From Rhizobium sp. NXC24 (lineage in GTDB: Bacteria; Pseudomonadota; Alphaproteobacteria; Rhizobiales; Rhizobiaceae), in the NCBI RefSeq assembly GCF_002944315.1, contig NZ_CP024314.1, positions 620,001 to 684,000 of the forward strand: a stretch of DNA of 64,000 nucleotides, given 5' to 3'. Positions 17,209-26,257 of this stretch are shown piece by piece; position 1 is the stretch's first letter; each line of letters opens with the position of its first letter. The position numbers were made by a program, and so were the translations under genes. The notes under the pieces were generated by a model that had not been told where the DNA came from, did no database searches, and saw only the letters and a list, made by a program, of their open reading frames with translations.

Positions 17209-18429
17209 ATGGACTCGATGATCACCGCTGCGGCCTATGCGCTTGCGGCGGGCGATCCTCTCGGCGCGTTGAAGCGAGTTGCCCTGCGCGATGATGCGCC
17301 GGCGCTCGCGCTGAGGGGCATCGCGATGGCGCAACTCGGTGATCTCGGCCGCGCAAAGGTGCTCCTCAAGAATGCGGCGCGCGCCTTCGGGCCAAAGGAG
17401 GGCATGGCCCGCGCCCGGTGTGTCGTCGCCGAAGCGGAGATCGCACTCGTCTCGCGCGACCTTACCTGGCCCGCCAGAGCGCTTGCCGCGGCGCGGGCGA
17501 CCCTCGAGGCACATGGCGACCGCGTGAATGCCGCCCATGCCCGCAATCTCGAAGTCCGGCGCCTGCTCCTGATCGGCCATCTCGACGAAGCCGAGCGCGT
17601 GCTCGCTGAGCTTGACCCGACACCGCTTCCTCCCGCCTCGAGGGCGGCTTACGAGCTGGTCGTTGCCGGCATCGCCATTCGCCGCCTGCAGACGAAGGCA
17701 GCGCGTGCAGCACTTACGCGGGCAGGGCAGGCCGCAAGTGCAGCGGATATTCCTGCGCTGACGGCGGAGGTCGAAAGCGCCTCGCTCGTGCTGAACACGG
17801 CTGCGGCGCGCCTGATCCTGCGTGGCGAGGAGCGCCCGCTCCTGCTTGAAGAGGTGGAAACGCTTCTGGAGTCGGGGACGGTAGTGGTGGACGCATGTCG
17901 TAACGTCGTCCGGAATGCAGGGGCGGTGGTTTCGCTTGCGACGCGCCCGGTCCTGTTCGCGCTTGCACGCGCGTTGGGCGAAGCCTGGCCCGCAGATGTG
18001 CCGAGAAGCACACTTCTCACCCGCGCCTTTCGGGCCAAACATGCCGATGAATCGCATCGTGCAAGACTGCGTGTCGAAATAGGGCGGCTTCGCGCTGAGC
18101 TTCGGACGCTGGCGGATGTTCGGGCTACGAAACGTGGCTTTGCGCTGGTGCCGCGCCGCGCAAGCGAAATCGCCGTGCTGGCGCCGCCCGTCGAAGAACA
18201 GCATGCGGCGCTGCTCGCCTTTCTTGCCGACGGCGAATCCTGGTCGAGTTCTGCGCTGGCGATTGCACTTGGAGCGAGCCCGCGCACGGTACAGCGTGCG
18301 CTCGAACAGCTTGCGGAAGCAGGCAAGGTACAGTCATTGGGTCTTGGGAGGGCACGCCGCTGGATGACCCCGCCCGTGCTCGGATTCCCGACAATCTTGT
18401 TACTCCCCGGTCCTCTGCCGAATGAATAG
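17209..18429 (+). CDS. Helical-repeat protein with C-terminal helix-turn-helix, probable regulator
   Basis: This 406-aa, Ala/Arg-rich protein consists mostly of TPR-like helices over residues 1-220. A linker follows, then a C-terminal winged HTH (about 340-395: LLAFLADGESWSSSALAIALGASPRTVQRALEQLAEAGKVQSLG). The HTH resembles DeoR/MarR-like recognition of a promoter. It is divergent from DUF899 and overlaps nothing. The downstream beta-propeller gene starts nine bases later, so the two are co-transcribed. I infer local control of the DUF899 operon and of its own transcript; the ligand is unknown. Confidence 0.7.
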   Translation: MDSMITAAAYALAAGDPLGALKRVALRDDAPALALRGIAMAQLGDLGRAKVLLKNAARAFGPKEGMARARCVVAEAEIALVSRDLTWPARALAAARATLEAHGDRVNAAHARNLEVRRLLLIGHLDEAERVLAELDPTPLPPASRAAYELVVAGIAIRRLQTKAARAALTRAGQAASAADIPALTAEVESASLVLNTAAARLILRGEERPLLLEEVETLLESGTVVVDACRNVVRNAGAVVSLATRPVLFALARALGEAWPADVPRSTLLTRAFRAKHADESHRARLRVEIGRLRAELRTLADVRATKRGFALVPRRASEIAVLAPPVEEQHAALLAFLADGESWSSSALAIALGASPRTVQRALEQLAEAGKVQSLGLGRARRWMTPPVLGFPTILLLPGPLPNE

Positions 18430-18438
18430 GATGACAGC

Positions 18439-19095
18439 ATGAAACGATCTCAAGCCGAAATTCTTCATGAATATGGACCCTTTCCCGGCGCCGACCGCGT
18501 GAACGGCGTCACCTTCGATGGCCAGCACGTCTGGTTTGCCTCCGGAGACCGGTTGAACGCCTTCGATCCGGCAAAGGGGGAGGAGCTGCTGCATTCGATC
18601 GAAGTCGCCTCTCATGCGGGAACGGCCTTCGACGGTCAGCATCTGTTTCAGATCGCCGAGAATATCATCCAGAAAATCGATCCGAAGACCGGTCGCGTGC
18701 TCGCTACGATCCCGGCGCCTGGCCATGGCGGCGACTCCGGGCTCGCATGGGCCGAGGGGACGCTCTGGGTTGGGCAGCATCGCGGCCGGAAGATCCATCA
18801 AATCGATCCGCAAACGGGGGCAATCCTCCGCACCATCGAGTCCAACCGCGTCGTAACCGGGGTCACCTGGGTCGACGGCGAACTCTGGCACGGCACCTGG
18901 GAAGGTGACGAGAGTGATGTGAGGCGGATCGATCCCGAAACGGGAAAGGTCCTGGAAAGGCTCGACATGCCGGCTGGAGTGGGTGTGTCGGGACTGGAGT
19001 CCGATGGCGGAGATCAGTTCTTCTGCGGCGGTGGAGGCAGCGGTAAGGTGAGAGCTGTCCGCCGGCCAAGCCGCGCGCCCAAGCCCAAAGGCTAG
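18439..19095 (+). CDS. Beta-propeller (Vgb / glutaminyl-cyclase-like) repeat protein
   Basis: The 218-aa protein is built from repeated blades of the type 'V-x-G-V-T-F-D-G-x-x-V-W-F-A' and 'IDPxTGxVLxTI' (three copies: IDPKTGRVLATI, IDPQTGAILRTI, IDPETGKVLERL). It has no signal peptide. The pattern is that of Vgb-like or glutamine-cyclotransferase-like propellers, though a complete propeller would need more blades than are present here. Translated nine bases after the HTH gene with AGGATGAC as RBS. Catalytic function is not evident. Confidence 0.7.
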   Translation: MKRSQAEILHEYGPFPGADRVNGVTFDGQHVWFASGDRLNAFDPAKGEELLHSIEVASHAGTAFDGQHLFQIAENIIQKIDPKTGRVLATIPAPGHGGDSGLAWAEGTLWVGQHRGRKIHQIDPQTGAILRTIESNRVVTGVTWVDGELWHGTWEGDESDVRRIDPETGKVLERLDMPAGVGVSGLESDGGDQFFCGGGGSGKVRAVRRPSRAPKPKG

Positions 19096-19523
19096 CGGCC
19101 CTCAAAACTGTTTAGCGAATGCCGAGCGGATGTTTCGCGTCAGGCGAATCGAAGGTGGATGTCGTTCGAAAAGGCAAGCCATCCGGGCGGCTTTGCGCAT
19201 CAATTGGTTTTCCCGTCCCTCCATATTCACAGATTTTCCGGGAACGAGAAGCCGGCGCCGACTTCTCCATTGCCGTTACTGCGCGCTCTATGAGCGGTGA
19301 AAAATCCGTTAACTATCCGTTGCTTGGTCATCGTTCGTCAGATGTCGTCCATGGACGCATGACCAGCGTCTGCGCGTGGCCATAGGCTCGACCGGCGCTG
19401 CGCGACGATTTTTGCTTGTTCATATTACATTGCTGAAATAAAAGGTTATCGGCGCGTTAACAGGCGCCTGTCCCAAGACTCAAAAAAGACTTCGCAAGAA
19501 TCTATGTAGAGAAGGAGACGATA
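19096..19523. other. Intergenic stretch without a supported gene
   Basis: These 428 bases hold no convincing coding region. One 88-codon open frame (19119-19385) has no RBS and no family resemblance. A short inverted repeat GGCGC-N8-GCGCC sits near 19450-19470. The stretch from about 19410 is A/T-rich and probably carries the promoter of the small HTH gene. Confidence 0.5.
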
Positions 19524-19769
19524 ATGTCCATTTCACTCAATAATTTCAATGAGGTTCCACCGCAAGCCGTGCATGCGGACGATGTCGCGGCGCGTGTGAA
19601 GGCAGCCCGTGAAACCGTGGGCTACAGCATTGAAGATCTGGCGGTGACCTGTGGTCTCGCCAATGAGGAAATCATAGGCATCGAAGATGGCGCAGATATT
19701 GATCCGGCTAAACTGAAGCGGATCGCCAATGCACTTCAGCTTCCGCCGTCAGCGTTCCTGGCGGTTTAA
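19524..19769 (+). CDS. Small XRE-family helix-turn-helix protein
   Basis: This 81-aa protein has an XRE/Cro-type HTH over residues 24-78. It reads VAARVKAARETVGYSIEDLA, VTCGLANEEIIGIEDGADIDP, and KLKRIANALQLPPSAFL. It has a strong RBS (GAAGGAGA) seven bases before the ATG. The family binds DNA as a dimer, and there is no ligand domain. It stands alone between two gene-free stretches, so its targets are unknown. Confidence 0.85.
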   Translation: MSISLNNFNEVPPQAVHADDVAARVKAARETVGYSIEDLAVTCGLANEEIIGIEDGADIDPAKLKRIANALQLPPSAFLAV

Positions 19770-20151
19770 TTTTGAAAGAATCTGGTCGGCCTTGCCCCCC
19801 AGCAAGAGCCGACCAGCGGGGGCACTAATATTCCCATCGGCGAGCACTCCGGTGGTGACGTGTTCCCCCATAGCATATTGCTCTTCTTTATCTCTTACGT
19901 TTGATGGCTTTCGCCTCCGCCGCATGGCCGAGGTTCGTAGCGTCTCCACGCCTTGGGTTTTCCAACATAGATGCTGTCGAGATCGCGGTGATGAGGAACA
20001 CCGATCGATGTCGGCGTCACTCGCTCCTAGCCACGACTTCAATCACGCATTCCAATGTTCCGGGCTATATTGACATCACCTTTCCCACCGCTATCATTCC
20101 ATTATAAAATTTAATGTTCCGTAATAAGGGAATAAACAAGGGAATGATATC
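19770..20151 (+). promoter_or_regulatory. Upstream region of the first dipeptide-type ABC operon
   Basis: No gene is supported in these 382 bases. The last 70 are A/T-rich and contain repeated TTCC/GGAA half-sites, including TTCC-N8-GGAA at 20117-20132. Further ATTCC, GGGAAT and GGGAATG elements lie close by, just before the GTG of the binding-protein gene. This is the expected place for the operon promoter and possibly for the IclR regulator encoded inside the cluster. The operator reading is inference. Confidence 0.35.
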
Positions 20152-21678
20152 GTGCGAAGCAAATTTGCCTTTCTGCTGGGAACAGCTCTTCTCATCATGC
20201 CATCGGCGCTTCTGGCGCAGGAAAAGGGCGGCGTGATCAATGTCGCGACAATTGGTGAGCCGCCGACATTGGATCCAATGGTTTCGACGGCCGATCTGGT
20301 CGGCATCGTTTCGCAGCATATTTTCGAAACGCTTTTTACCTTCGACAAGAATTGGAAGGTAACGCCGCTTCTGGCCGAGAGCATGCCCGACATCAGCGCT
20401 GACGGCAAAACCTATACGATCAAGCTTCGCACCGGCATCAAGTTCCACGACAATAGCGAGATGACATCGGAAGATGTCGTTGCCTCGCTCAATCGCTGGA
20501 CCAAGATCGCCTCACGCGGCAAGCAGACCGCGGCTATGATCGACAGCATCTCGGCGGTCGATCCCTCGACGGTCAAGATCGTGTTGAAGCAACCCTATGC
20601 GCCGCTTCTCTCCCTGCTCGCCTTCAACAATTCGGCCGCGATCATCATTCCGGCCAAGCATCAAGAAGATCCGATGACCACCTTCATCGGCACCGGTCCC
20701 TATATGCTGAAGGAGCGCAAGGCTGACCAATATATTCAGTTGGTGCGCTTCGATGGTTATAAGTCCCGCAGCGGCGAGGCCGATGGTTATGGCGGCGCCC
20801 GGCATCAATATCTCGATGAAATCCGTTTCGTGCCTGTTCCCGACGCCAATACCCGCGTCGAGGCGGCGGTTGCCGGTCAATATGATTATGTCGACTCGCT
20901 GCCGGTCGAATCCTTCGACCGCTTGAAAGGCTCGACCGCTTCCGCGCCGGTCATGCTGAAGCCCTTCGGCTATCCGGTCTTCGTATTCAACACGGCGAAC
21001 GGCATCACCAAGAATATCGATATCCGCAAAGCGGTACGCACAGCGCTCAGCATGGAGGACATGCTGGCCGCTGCCTTCGGCAGCACTGATTTCTATGCGC
21101 TCGATGCCGCATTTTATCCAAAGTCCTACGCCTGGAACACGGATGCCGGCACGGATGGCGCCTATAATGTCGCCGATCCCGAGGCCGCCGGTGCGCTATT
21201 GAAGAAGGCAGGCTATAACGGCGAGCCGCTGCGTATCCTCACCAGCCGTCAATACGAATTCCATTACAAGATGGCGCAGGTTGCCGCCGAATATCTGAAG
21301 CAGGCCGGCTTCAATGTTGATTTGCAGGTTGTTGATTGGGCGACGCTAACGCAGCGCCGTGCCGATCCGAAACTGTGGGACATCTATATCTCCCACAGCC
21401 CCTTCCTGCCCGAGCCGGCTTTGATGGGGCAGATGTCGACGAGCGCGCCCGGCTGGTGGGACACGCCGGCCCGAAAGGTCGCGGTCGATGCCTTCAATTC
21501 CGCCGTTGATCCTGACAAGCGCGTGGCGCGGTGGGCTGATGTCCAAAAGGTGATGTACGACGAAGTACCGCTGATCAAGATTGGCGACTTCAATGCGCTG
21601 GCTGCCAAATCGCAGAAGCTCGAAGGGGTCGAGGCTGCGCCCTGGCCGTATTTTTGGAACGCGTCGGTCAAGAAGTAG
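20152..21678 (+). CDS. Dipeptide/oligopeptide-type ABC transporter substrate-binding protein
   Basis: The 508-aa family-5 binding protein has a Sec signal (KFAFLLGTALLIMPSALLAQ). It continues with GGVINVATIGEPPTLDPM, ISADGKTYTIKLRTGIKFHD and IIPAKHQEDPMTTFIGTGPYML. GTG start with AAGGGA RBS. Family-5 proteins bind peptides, opines, glycosides, nickel and other ligands. Here the enzyme genes downstream (deacetylase, SelA-like PLP enzyme) suggest an N-acylated or amino-sugar/amino-acid derivative rather than a plain peptide. It is the first gene of the operon and is followed by an intercistronic hairpin. Confidence 0.9.
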   Translation: MRSKFAFLLGTALLIMPSALLAQEKGGVINVATIGEPPTLDPMVSTADLVGIVSQHIFETLFTFDKNWKVTPLLAESMPDISADGKTYTIKLRTGIKFHDNSEMTSEDVVASLNRWTKIASRGKQTAAMIDSISAVDPSTVKIVLKQPYAPLLSLLAFNNSAAIIIPAKHQEDPMTTFIGTGPYMLKERKADQYIQLVRFDGYKSRSGEADGYGGARHQYLDEIRFVPVPDANTRVEAAVAGQYDYVDSLPVESFDRLKGSTASAPVMLKPFGYPVFVFNTANGITKNIDIRKAVRTALSMEDMLAAAFGSTDFYALDAAFYPKSYAWNTDAGTDGAYNVADPEAAGALLKKAGYNGEPLRILTSRQYEFHYKMAQVAAEYLKQAGFNVDLQVVDWATLTQRRADPKLWDIYISHSPFLPEPALMGQMSTSAPGWWDTPARKVAVDAFNSAVDPDKRVARWADVQKVMYDEVPLIKIGDFNALAAKSQKLEGVEAAPWPYFWNASVKK

Positions 21679-21698
21679 CAGCCCATAGGCTCGTCATT

Positions 21699-21721
21699 CC
21701 GGCCGCGATGGAAGCGGCCGG
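21699..21721 (+). repeat. Intercistronic hairpin between binding protein and permease genes
   Basis: CCGGCCGC and GCGGCCGG are separated by seven bases, with no T-run after. Such hairpins behind the first gene of ABC operons often protect or partly terminate the message, so that the binding protein is made in excess over the membrane parts. The structure is seen; the effect is inferred. Confidence 0.55.
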
Positions 21722-21736
21722 AGGATCGGACAAGAC

Positions 21737-22678
21737 ATGATACGCTATATCCTCCAGCGCCTTTTCGGCATGATCGTCGTGATGTTCCTCGTGGTCACGA
21801 TCGTCTTCGTGATCGTGCGCGTCACTCCCGGCGATCCGGCTGCCGTCATGCTCGGTCCGGATGCGACGGCGCAGGACATTGCGAGCCTCAGAACGAGGCT
21901 CGGCCTCGATCAGCCGCTAGCCCTGCAATACCTCTACTACTTCGGTCAGCTTCTGCGGGGCGATCTCGGTCAGTCGATCTTTCTGAACGAGCCGGTGACC
22001 TCGGCGCTGGTCGAGCGCGCCGAGCCCACCTTCTTTCTGACGGTGTTCTCGCTGGTCATCGCTAGCATCATCGCCCTGCCGATCGGCATCTATTCCGCCT
22101 ATCGCCGGGGCTCGTTGTTTGATCAGGCGGCGACGGCGCTTGCCATGCTGGCGGCCAGTATTCCGAGTTTCTGGCTCGGCCTGATCCTCATTCAATCCTT
22201 CGCCGTTCGCCACGGTATCTTTCCCGTCTCCGGATATGGCGGTCCAGGTTCGTCATTCGTGGACCGGATGTATCACCTGGCACTGCCCTCGATCGTGCTC
22301 GGCGTCGTCTCCTCGGCGCTGATCCTGCGCTTCACCCGCGCCTCGATGCTGGACGTGCTCGGTGACGACTATATCCGCACAGCCCGCGCCAAGGGGCTTG
22401 TCGAGCGCAAGGTGATCCTGAAGCATGCGCTGAAAAACGCGCTGATCCCGATCCTCACCGTCATCGGGTTGACCGCGGCGGTGCTCATTTCCGGCGCGGT
22501 GGTGACCGAGACCATCTTCAGCCTGCCGGGCATTGGTAATCTCGTGGTGTCGGCCGTGCTCCGACGCGACTACCCGGTGATCCAGGGCGCACTGCTCGTC
22601 ATTGCCGGGCTGTACGTCCTGATCAATTTTGCGATCGACATGCTCTATCTGCTGGTTGATCCGAGGGTGCGCTATTGA
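21737..22678 (+). CDS. ABC transporter permease, DppB/OppB type
   Basis: The 313-aa polytopic protein begins MIRYILQRLFGMIVVMFLVVTIVFVIVRVTPGDPA, the usual DppB N-terminus. It shows the LGLDQPLALQYLYY motif and carries the EAA-type loop DDYIRTARAKGLVERKVILKHALKNALIP that docks the ATPase. GGAGGATC upstream serves as RBS. It forms the channel with the next gene; their stop and start overlap (TGATG). Confidence 0.92.
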   Translation: MIRYILQRLFGMIVVMFLVVTIVFVIVRVTPGDPAAVMLGPDATAQDIASLRTRLGLDQPLALQYLYYFGQLLRGDLGQSIFLNEPVTSALVERAEPTFFLTVFSLVIASIIALPIGIYSAYRRGSLFDQAATALAMLAASIPSFWLGLILIQSFAVRHGIFPVSGYGGPGSSFVDRMYHLALPSIVLGVVSSALILRFTRASMLDVLGDDYIRTARAKGLVERKVILKHALKNALIPILTVIGLTAAVLISGAVVTETIFSLPGIGNLVVSAVLRRDYPVIQGALLVIAGLYVLINFAIDMLYLLVDPRVRY

Positions 22679-23547
22679 TGGCCGCGATTTCAGACACAAG
22701 CGCCGGCGCCGAGCGCCGCAAATTCGCCAGACGTCTCTTCAAGCGCAAAACCGTCGTCTTCGGTGTCGCCGTGCTGACGATATTCGTGCTGCTCGCCGTC
22801 TTCGCGCCGTTGATTGCGCCCTATGCGCCAGGCAAGCTGTCCATCGTCAACCGGCTGAAGCCGCCAAGCTTCATCCACCTCTTCGGAACCGATGAGTTCG
22901 GCCGCGACGTCTTTACCCGCACTATCTATGCCGGCCGTCTGTCATTGCTGGTCGGTGGCGCGGTCGTCGCACTGGCTGCGGTGATCGGCGTTACGCTCGG
23001 CCTGCTCGCCGGCTTTTTCAGGCAATTGGATACGCCGATCGCCCGGCTGGTCGATGCGATGATGGCATTTCCCGATATCCTGCTGGCGATCGCGCTGGTC
23101 GCGGCCCTCGGGCCGTCGCTGACGACGGTCATCATCGCGCTCAGCATCGTCTACGCGCCGCGGCTGGCGCGTATCGTCCGCGCCTCGACGCTGGTTATCC
23201 GCGAACTGCCCTATGTGGAGGCGGCGCGCGCGCTCGGCGTCTCGACCCTGCATATCATGACGCGACATGTGCTCAGAAACCTGCTGTCGCCGATCCTGGT
23301 GCAGGGCACCTTCCTGTTTGCCAACGCCATGCTCGCCGAAGCCGGCCTTTCCTTCCTCGGCCTTGGCGTGAGCCCGGATATTCCGACCTGGGGAACGATG
23401 ATCGCCGCCGGCCGGCAATATCTCGATCAGGCCGATTGGATGACGCTCTTTCCGGGCTTTGCCATCATTCTCTCCGTCCTGTCGTTGCAGATGGTCGGCG
23501 ACGGATTACGCGACATTCTCGATCCCAGACTTCGAAAGGACTTGTAG
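22678..23547 (+). CDS. ABC transporter permease, DppC/OppC type
   Basis: The 289-aa permease has the DppC N-terminal cytoplasmic stretch, a first helix (VVFGVAVLTIFVLLAVFAPLIAPY), the GTDEFGRDVFTRTIYAGRLSL signature, and the loop YVEAARALGVSTLHIMTRHVLRNLL. It ends GDGLRDILDPRLRKD, typical of the family. Its ATG overlaps the stop of the DppB-type gene. The deacetylase gene starts three bases after its stop. Confidence 0.92.
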   Translation: MAAISDTSAGAERRKFARRLFKRKTVVFGVAVLTIFVLLAVFAPLIAPYAPGKLSIVNRLKPPSFIHLFGTDEFGRDVFTRTIYAGRLSLLVGGAVVALAAVIGVTLGLLAGFFRQLDTPIARLVDAMMAFPDILLAIALVAALGPSLTTVIIALSIVYAPRLARIVRASTLVIRELPYVEAARALGVSTLHIMTRHVLRNLLSPILVQGTFLFANAMLAEAGLSFLGLGVSPDIPTWGTMIAAGRQYLDQADWMTLFPGFAIILSVLSLQMVGDGLRDILDPRLRKDL

Positions 23548-23550
23548 CCC

Positions 23551-24753
23551 ATGTCTTCCGGATATGAACCGAAGCGGCCATTGCTGATCGCCAACGTCAA
23601 GCCGATGGCTTTCGGTCTGGCGACGTCAGGCGGCGTCACTGACGTGCTGGTTGGCGCGGATGGGCGTATCGCCGAGGTCGGACCATCGCTTGCCGTCTCG
23701 GCCGATGTCGAAAGGATCGATGGCAAGGGTGCTTGGATGTCGCCGGGCTGGATCGATCTGCATGTCCATATCTGGCATGGCGGCACGGATATTTCCCTTC
23801 GCCCATCGGAATGCGGCGTCGAACGCGGCGTGACGACCTTGGTCGATGCCGGCTCGGCGGGTGAAGCGAATTTCCATGGCTTCCGTGAATATATCATCCA
23901 GCCGGCGCGCGAACGCATCAAGGCGTTTCTCAATCTCGGTTCGATCGGTCTCGTCGCCTGCAATCGCGTCAGCGAATTGATAGACATACGCTCGATCGAT
24001 TTTGACCGCATGCTGCAGGTCTATGCCGACAACAGCGAGCATATTGTCGGCATCAAGGTGCGCGCGAGCCATGTCATCACCGGCTCGTGGGGGATTACGC
24101 CCGTCAAGCTTGGCAAGAAGATCGCCAAGATATTGAAGATCCCGATGATGGTGCATGTCGGCGAGCCGCCGGCACTCTATGATGAGGTGCTGGAGATCCT
24201 CGGACCCGGCGATATCATTACGCATTGCTTCAACGGCAAGGCCGGTAGCAGCCTCATAGAGGATGAGGATCTCTTCAATCTCGCCGAGCGTTGCGCTGGT
24301 GAGGGCATCCGCCTCGATATCGGCCATGGCGGCGCGTCTTTCTCCTTCCGCGTCGCCGAGGCCGCCATCCAGCGCGGGCTTCTGCCGTTCTCGATCTCCA
24401 CCGATCTGCATAACCGGTCGTTGAATTCCCCGGTCTGGGATCTCGCGACGACGATGTCGAAGCTGCTGTCGGTCGGCATGCCCTTCGAGAAAGTAATCGA
24501 AGCGGTCACGCATGCACCGGCCTCGGCCATCAAACTGCCGCTCATCGATCGGCTCGCGGTCGGGGAGCGGGCCGAATTCACGATCTTCGACCTTGTGGAG
24601 TCCGATATCGAGGCGGTGGATTCGATGGGGGATGCGGCCGTGCTGAAACAGCTTTTCGAACCGCGCTTCGCAGTCATCGGCGCTGACGCTTTTGCCGCGA
24701 GCCGTTACATCCCGCGGGCGCGAAAGCTGACGCCTCACGGCCACTGCCATTGA
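23551..24753 (+). CDS. Amidohydrolase/deacetylase family metal-dependent hydrolase
   Basis: This 400-aa amidohydrolase-superfamily TIM barrel has a complete binuclear metal site. His71 and His73 lie in DLHVHIW. Lys169 (IVGIKVRAS) is the probable carbamylated bridge. His202 lies in VHVGEP, His225 in THCFNG, and Asp285 in STDLH. It matches the dihydroorotase-like group exemplified by Agrobacterium Atu3266 and Enterococcus EF0837. These hydrolyse acetyl-(R)-mandelate-like substrates in vitro; the physiological substrate is unclear. Its place between an importer and a SelA-like enzyme suggests deacylation of the imported compound. Confidence 0.85.
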   Translation: MSSGYEPKRPLLIANVKPMAFGLATSGGVTDVLVGADGRIAEVGPSLAVSADVERIDGKGAWMSPGWIDLHVHIWHGGTDISLRPSECGVERGVTTLVDAGSAGEANFHGFREYIIQPARERIKAFLNLGSIGLVACNRVSELIDIRSIDFDRMLQVYADNSEHIVGIKVRASHVITGSWGITPVKLGKKIAKILKIPMMVHVGEPPALYDEVLEILGPGDIITHCFNGKAGSSLIEDEDLFNLAERCAGEGIRLDIGHGGASFSFRVAEAAIQRGLLPFSISTDLHNRSLNSPVWDLATTMSKLLSVGMPFEKVIEAVTHAPASAIKLPLIDRLAVGERAEFTIFDLVESDIEAVDSMGDAAVLKQLFEPRFAVIGADAFAASRYIPRARKLTPHGHCH

Positions 24754-24795
24754 TTGCTGAGTTCCGAATTTAATGATTGTACGACAGGAGTTTGC

Positions 24796-25293
24796 GTGAA
24801 CCAGTCTTCCGCCACCGCCGAGAGCGCACAGGGTTCGCCCTATGAACGCCTCTCCACCCTCGGCATCGTGCTGCCGCCGCCGCCGCCGCCGATCGCCAAC
24901 TTCGTGACGCATGTTTGCGAGGGCAACATGCTCTATCTGTCCGGCCAGGGGCCGCGCGAGGCCGACGGCACTCTGCATTTCGGCAAGGTCGGCGCCGAGG
25001 TCGGTATTGAACAGGCCTACGCCGATGCGCGGCTGACCGGCATCAATCTGCTGGCCGTCATGCAGGATGCGCTCGGCGATCTCAAGCGCGTCAAGCGGGT
25101 GGTGAAGCTTTTGGGCATGGTCAACGCCACGCCCGATTTCGCCGATCATCCTAGCGTCATCAACGGCTGTTCCGACCTCTTCATCGAGGTTTTCGGAGTG
25201 GCCGGCCAACATGCACGCTCGGCTGTCGGCTTCGGTTCGTTGCCGGGCAATATCACCGTCGAGATCGAAGCGATCGTGGCTTTGCACGGCTGA
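24796..25293 (+). CDS. RidA/YjgF family protein
   Basis: This 165-aa protein has the large-subunit-type RidA pattern. It has YERLSTLGIVLPPPPPPIANFV, LYLSGQGPREADGTLHFGKVG, AYADARLTGINLLAVMQDALGDL and SAVGFGSLPGNITVEIEAI. RidA proteins deaminate reactive 2-enamine/imine intermediates that PLP enzymes release, which fits a SelA-like beta-eliminating enzyme encoded in the same cluster. The GTG at 24796 with CAGGAG upstream is preferred to a frame opening 14 codons earlier. The proline run PPPPPPP at 32-38 is a family trait of this subgroup. Confidence 0.85.
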   Translation: MNQSSATAESAQGSPYERLSTLGIVLPPPPPPIANFVTHVCEGNMLYLSGQGPREADGTLHFGKVGAEVGIEQAYADARLTGINLLAVMQDALGDLKRVKRVVKLLGMVNATPDFADHPSVINGCSDLFIEVFGVAGQHARSAVGFGSLPGNITVEIEAIVALHG

Positions 25294-25308
25294 GGAAGGG
25301 ACAGAACG

Positions 25309-26148
25309 TCAATGGCCGCGCCAACCCATCAATCTCTCGATCTTTTCCGCCGAGCTTCGAACCTGCGCGACGTAGTGACCTTCGTCGGAAAAGGCTTTCT
25401 GCTCCGGCAGAACGATGGAGATGGTGGCGACGCACTGGCCATCGCGGTCGCATACGGGCGAAGCGATGCAGGCGACGGCATAGTCGGATTCTCCGGCCTG
25501 GATCGACAGACGGGCTTCCAGCGCTTTCGCCGCAGCCGTCGACAGCGTCACCGGGTCGACATCGGCGCGGCCGGTCGGAGAGGTGCGTGCGCAGTGCCTG
25601 AAAAGCGCGATGCGCTCTTCCTCCGGCAGATGACCGACGAGCAGGCGGCCGGACGCCGTCCAGTTGAGCGGCACCCGCGTGCCGACGCGCGAGGCGACCT
25701 GAAAGTGGCTTGGACCATCTGCCATGGCGAGAACGAGCATATGGTCGCCGTCGCGGCCGCAGACCTGAACAGTTTCGCCGGCCTGCCGGCAGAGATCGTG
25801 CATTTCGTGGGTGGCAACGCTCATGAAATCGAGCGATCGGGCGTAGGCGAGGCCGTAGTGATAAAGGCGGGAGCCGAGCCAGATCGTGCCGTCGGCATTG
25901 CGGCTAAGCAGGTTCTTCTCAACGAGGTCGTCGACGATGACGTAGACGGTCGAGAGCGGTGCGCCGATCGCCTTGGCGACCGCGTAGACACCGCAGGACG
26001 TGCCGGTTTCGTAGAGGTGATCGATGACCTGCAGCGCCCGGTCGATGCCGCTGACGCGCGAGCGCCGCGCTCCCTTGACGGCGGCGGCGTCGTTTTCATT
26101 GGCCGTCTCGCTCTCGGAGTAGCCGATGGGTGATGTCTTTGCGTCCAA
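25309..26148 (-). CDS. IclR family transcriptional regulator
   Basis: This 279-aa protein has an N-terminal winged HTH over about 33-95 ([43 protein letters not shown]). The IclR effector domain follows, with [38 protein letters not shown] and [25 protein letters not shown]. It is the only reversed gene inside the importer-enzyme cluster, lying between ridA and the SelA-like gene and divergent from the latter. It is therefore the likely local regulator. The 109-base gap to the SelA-like gene holds an A/T-rich patch (TTACATAATTATGG) as a candidate site. Confidence 0.9.
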   Translation of the reverse strand: MDAKTSPIGYSESETANENDAAAVKGARRSRVSGIDRALQVIDHLYETGTSCGVYAVAKAIGAPLSTVYVIVDDLVEKNLLSRNADGTIWLGSRLYHYGLAYARSLDFMSVATHEMHDLCRQAGETVQVCGRDGDHMLVLAMADGPSHFQVASRVGTRVPLNWTASGRLLVGHLPEEERIALFRHCARTSPTGRADVDPVTLSTAAAKALEARLSIQAGESDYAVACIASPVCDRDGQCVATISIVLPEQKAFSDEGHYVAQVRSSAEKIERLMGWRGH

Positions 26149-26257
26149 AAACCGAACTCCCGTTCAAATCGGTGGTTTGTTACATAATTATGGCATAGCT
26201 GTCGATGGTCCGGTACTGCAAGTGCCGCCCCGCCAGCAAAAAAATCTGGAGGTTCCC

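Noticed and set aside
19119..19385. 88-codon open frame between the beta-propeller and XRE genes
   Set aside because: No Shine-Dalgarno, no recognisable motif, and mixed codon use.
23626..25287. Long open frame on the minus strand (about 550 codons)
   Set aside because: It is antisense to the well-supported deacetylase and RidA genes, is Arg/His/Asp-rich and lacks family resemblance; high G+C makes such shadows common.
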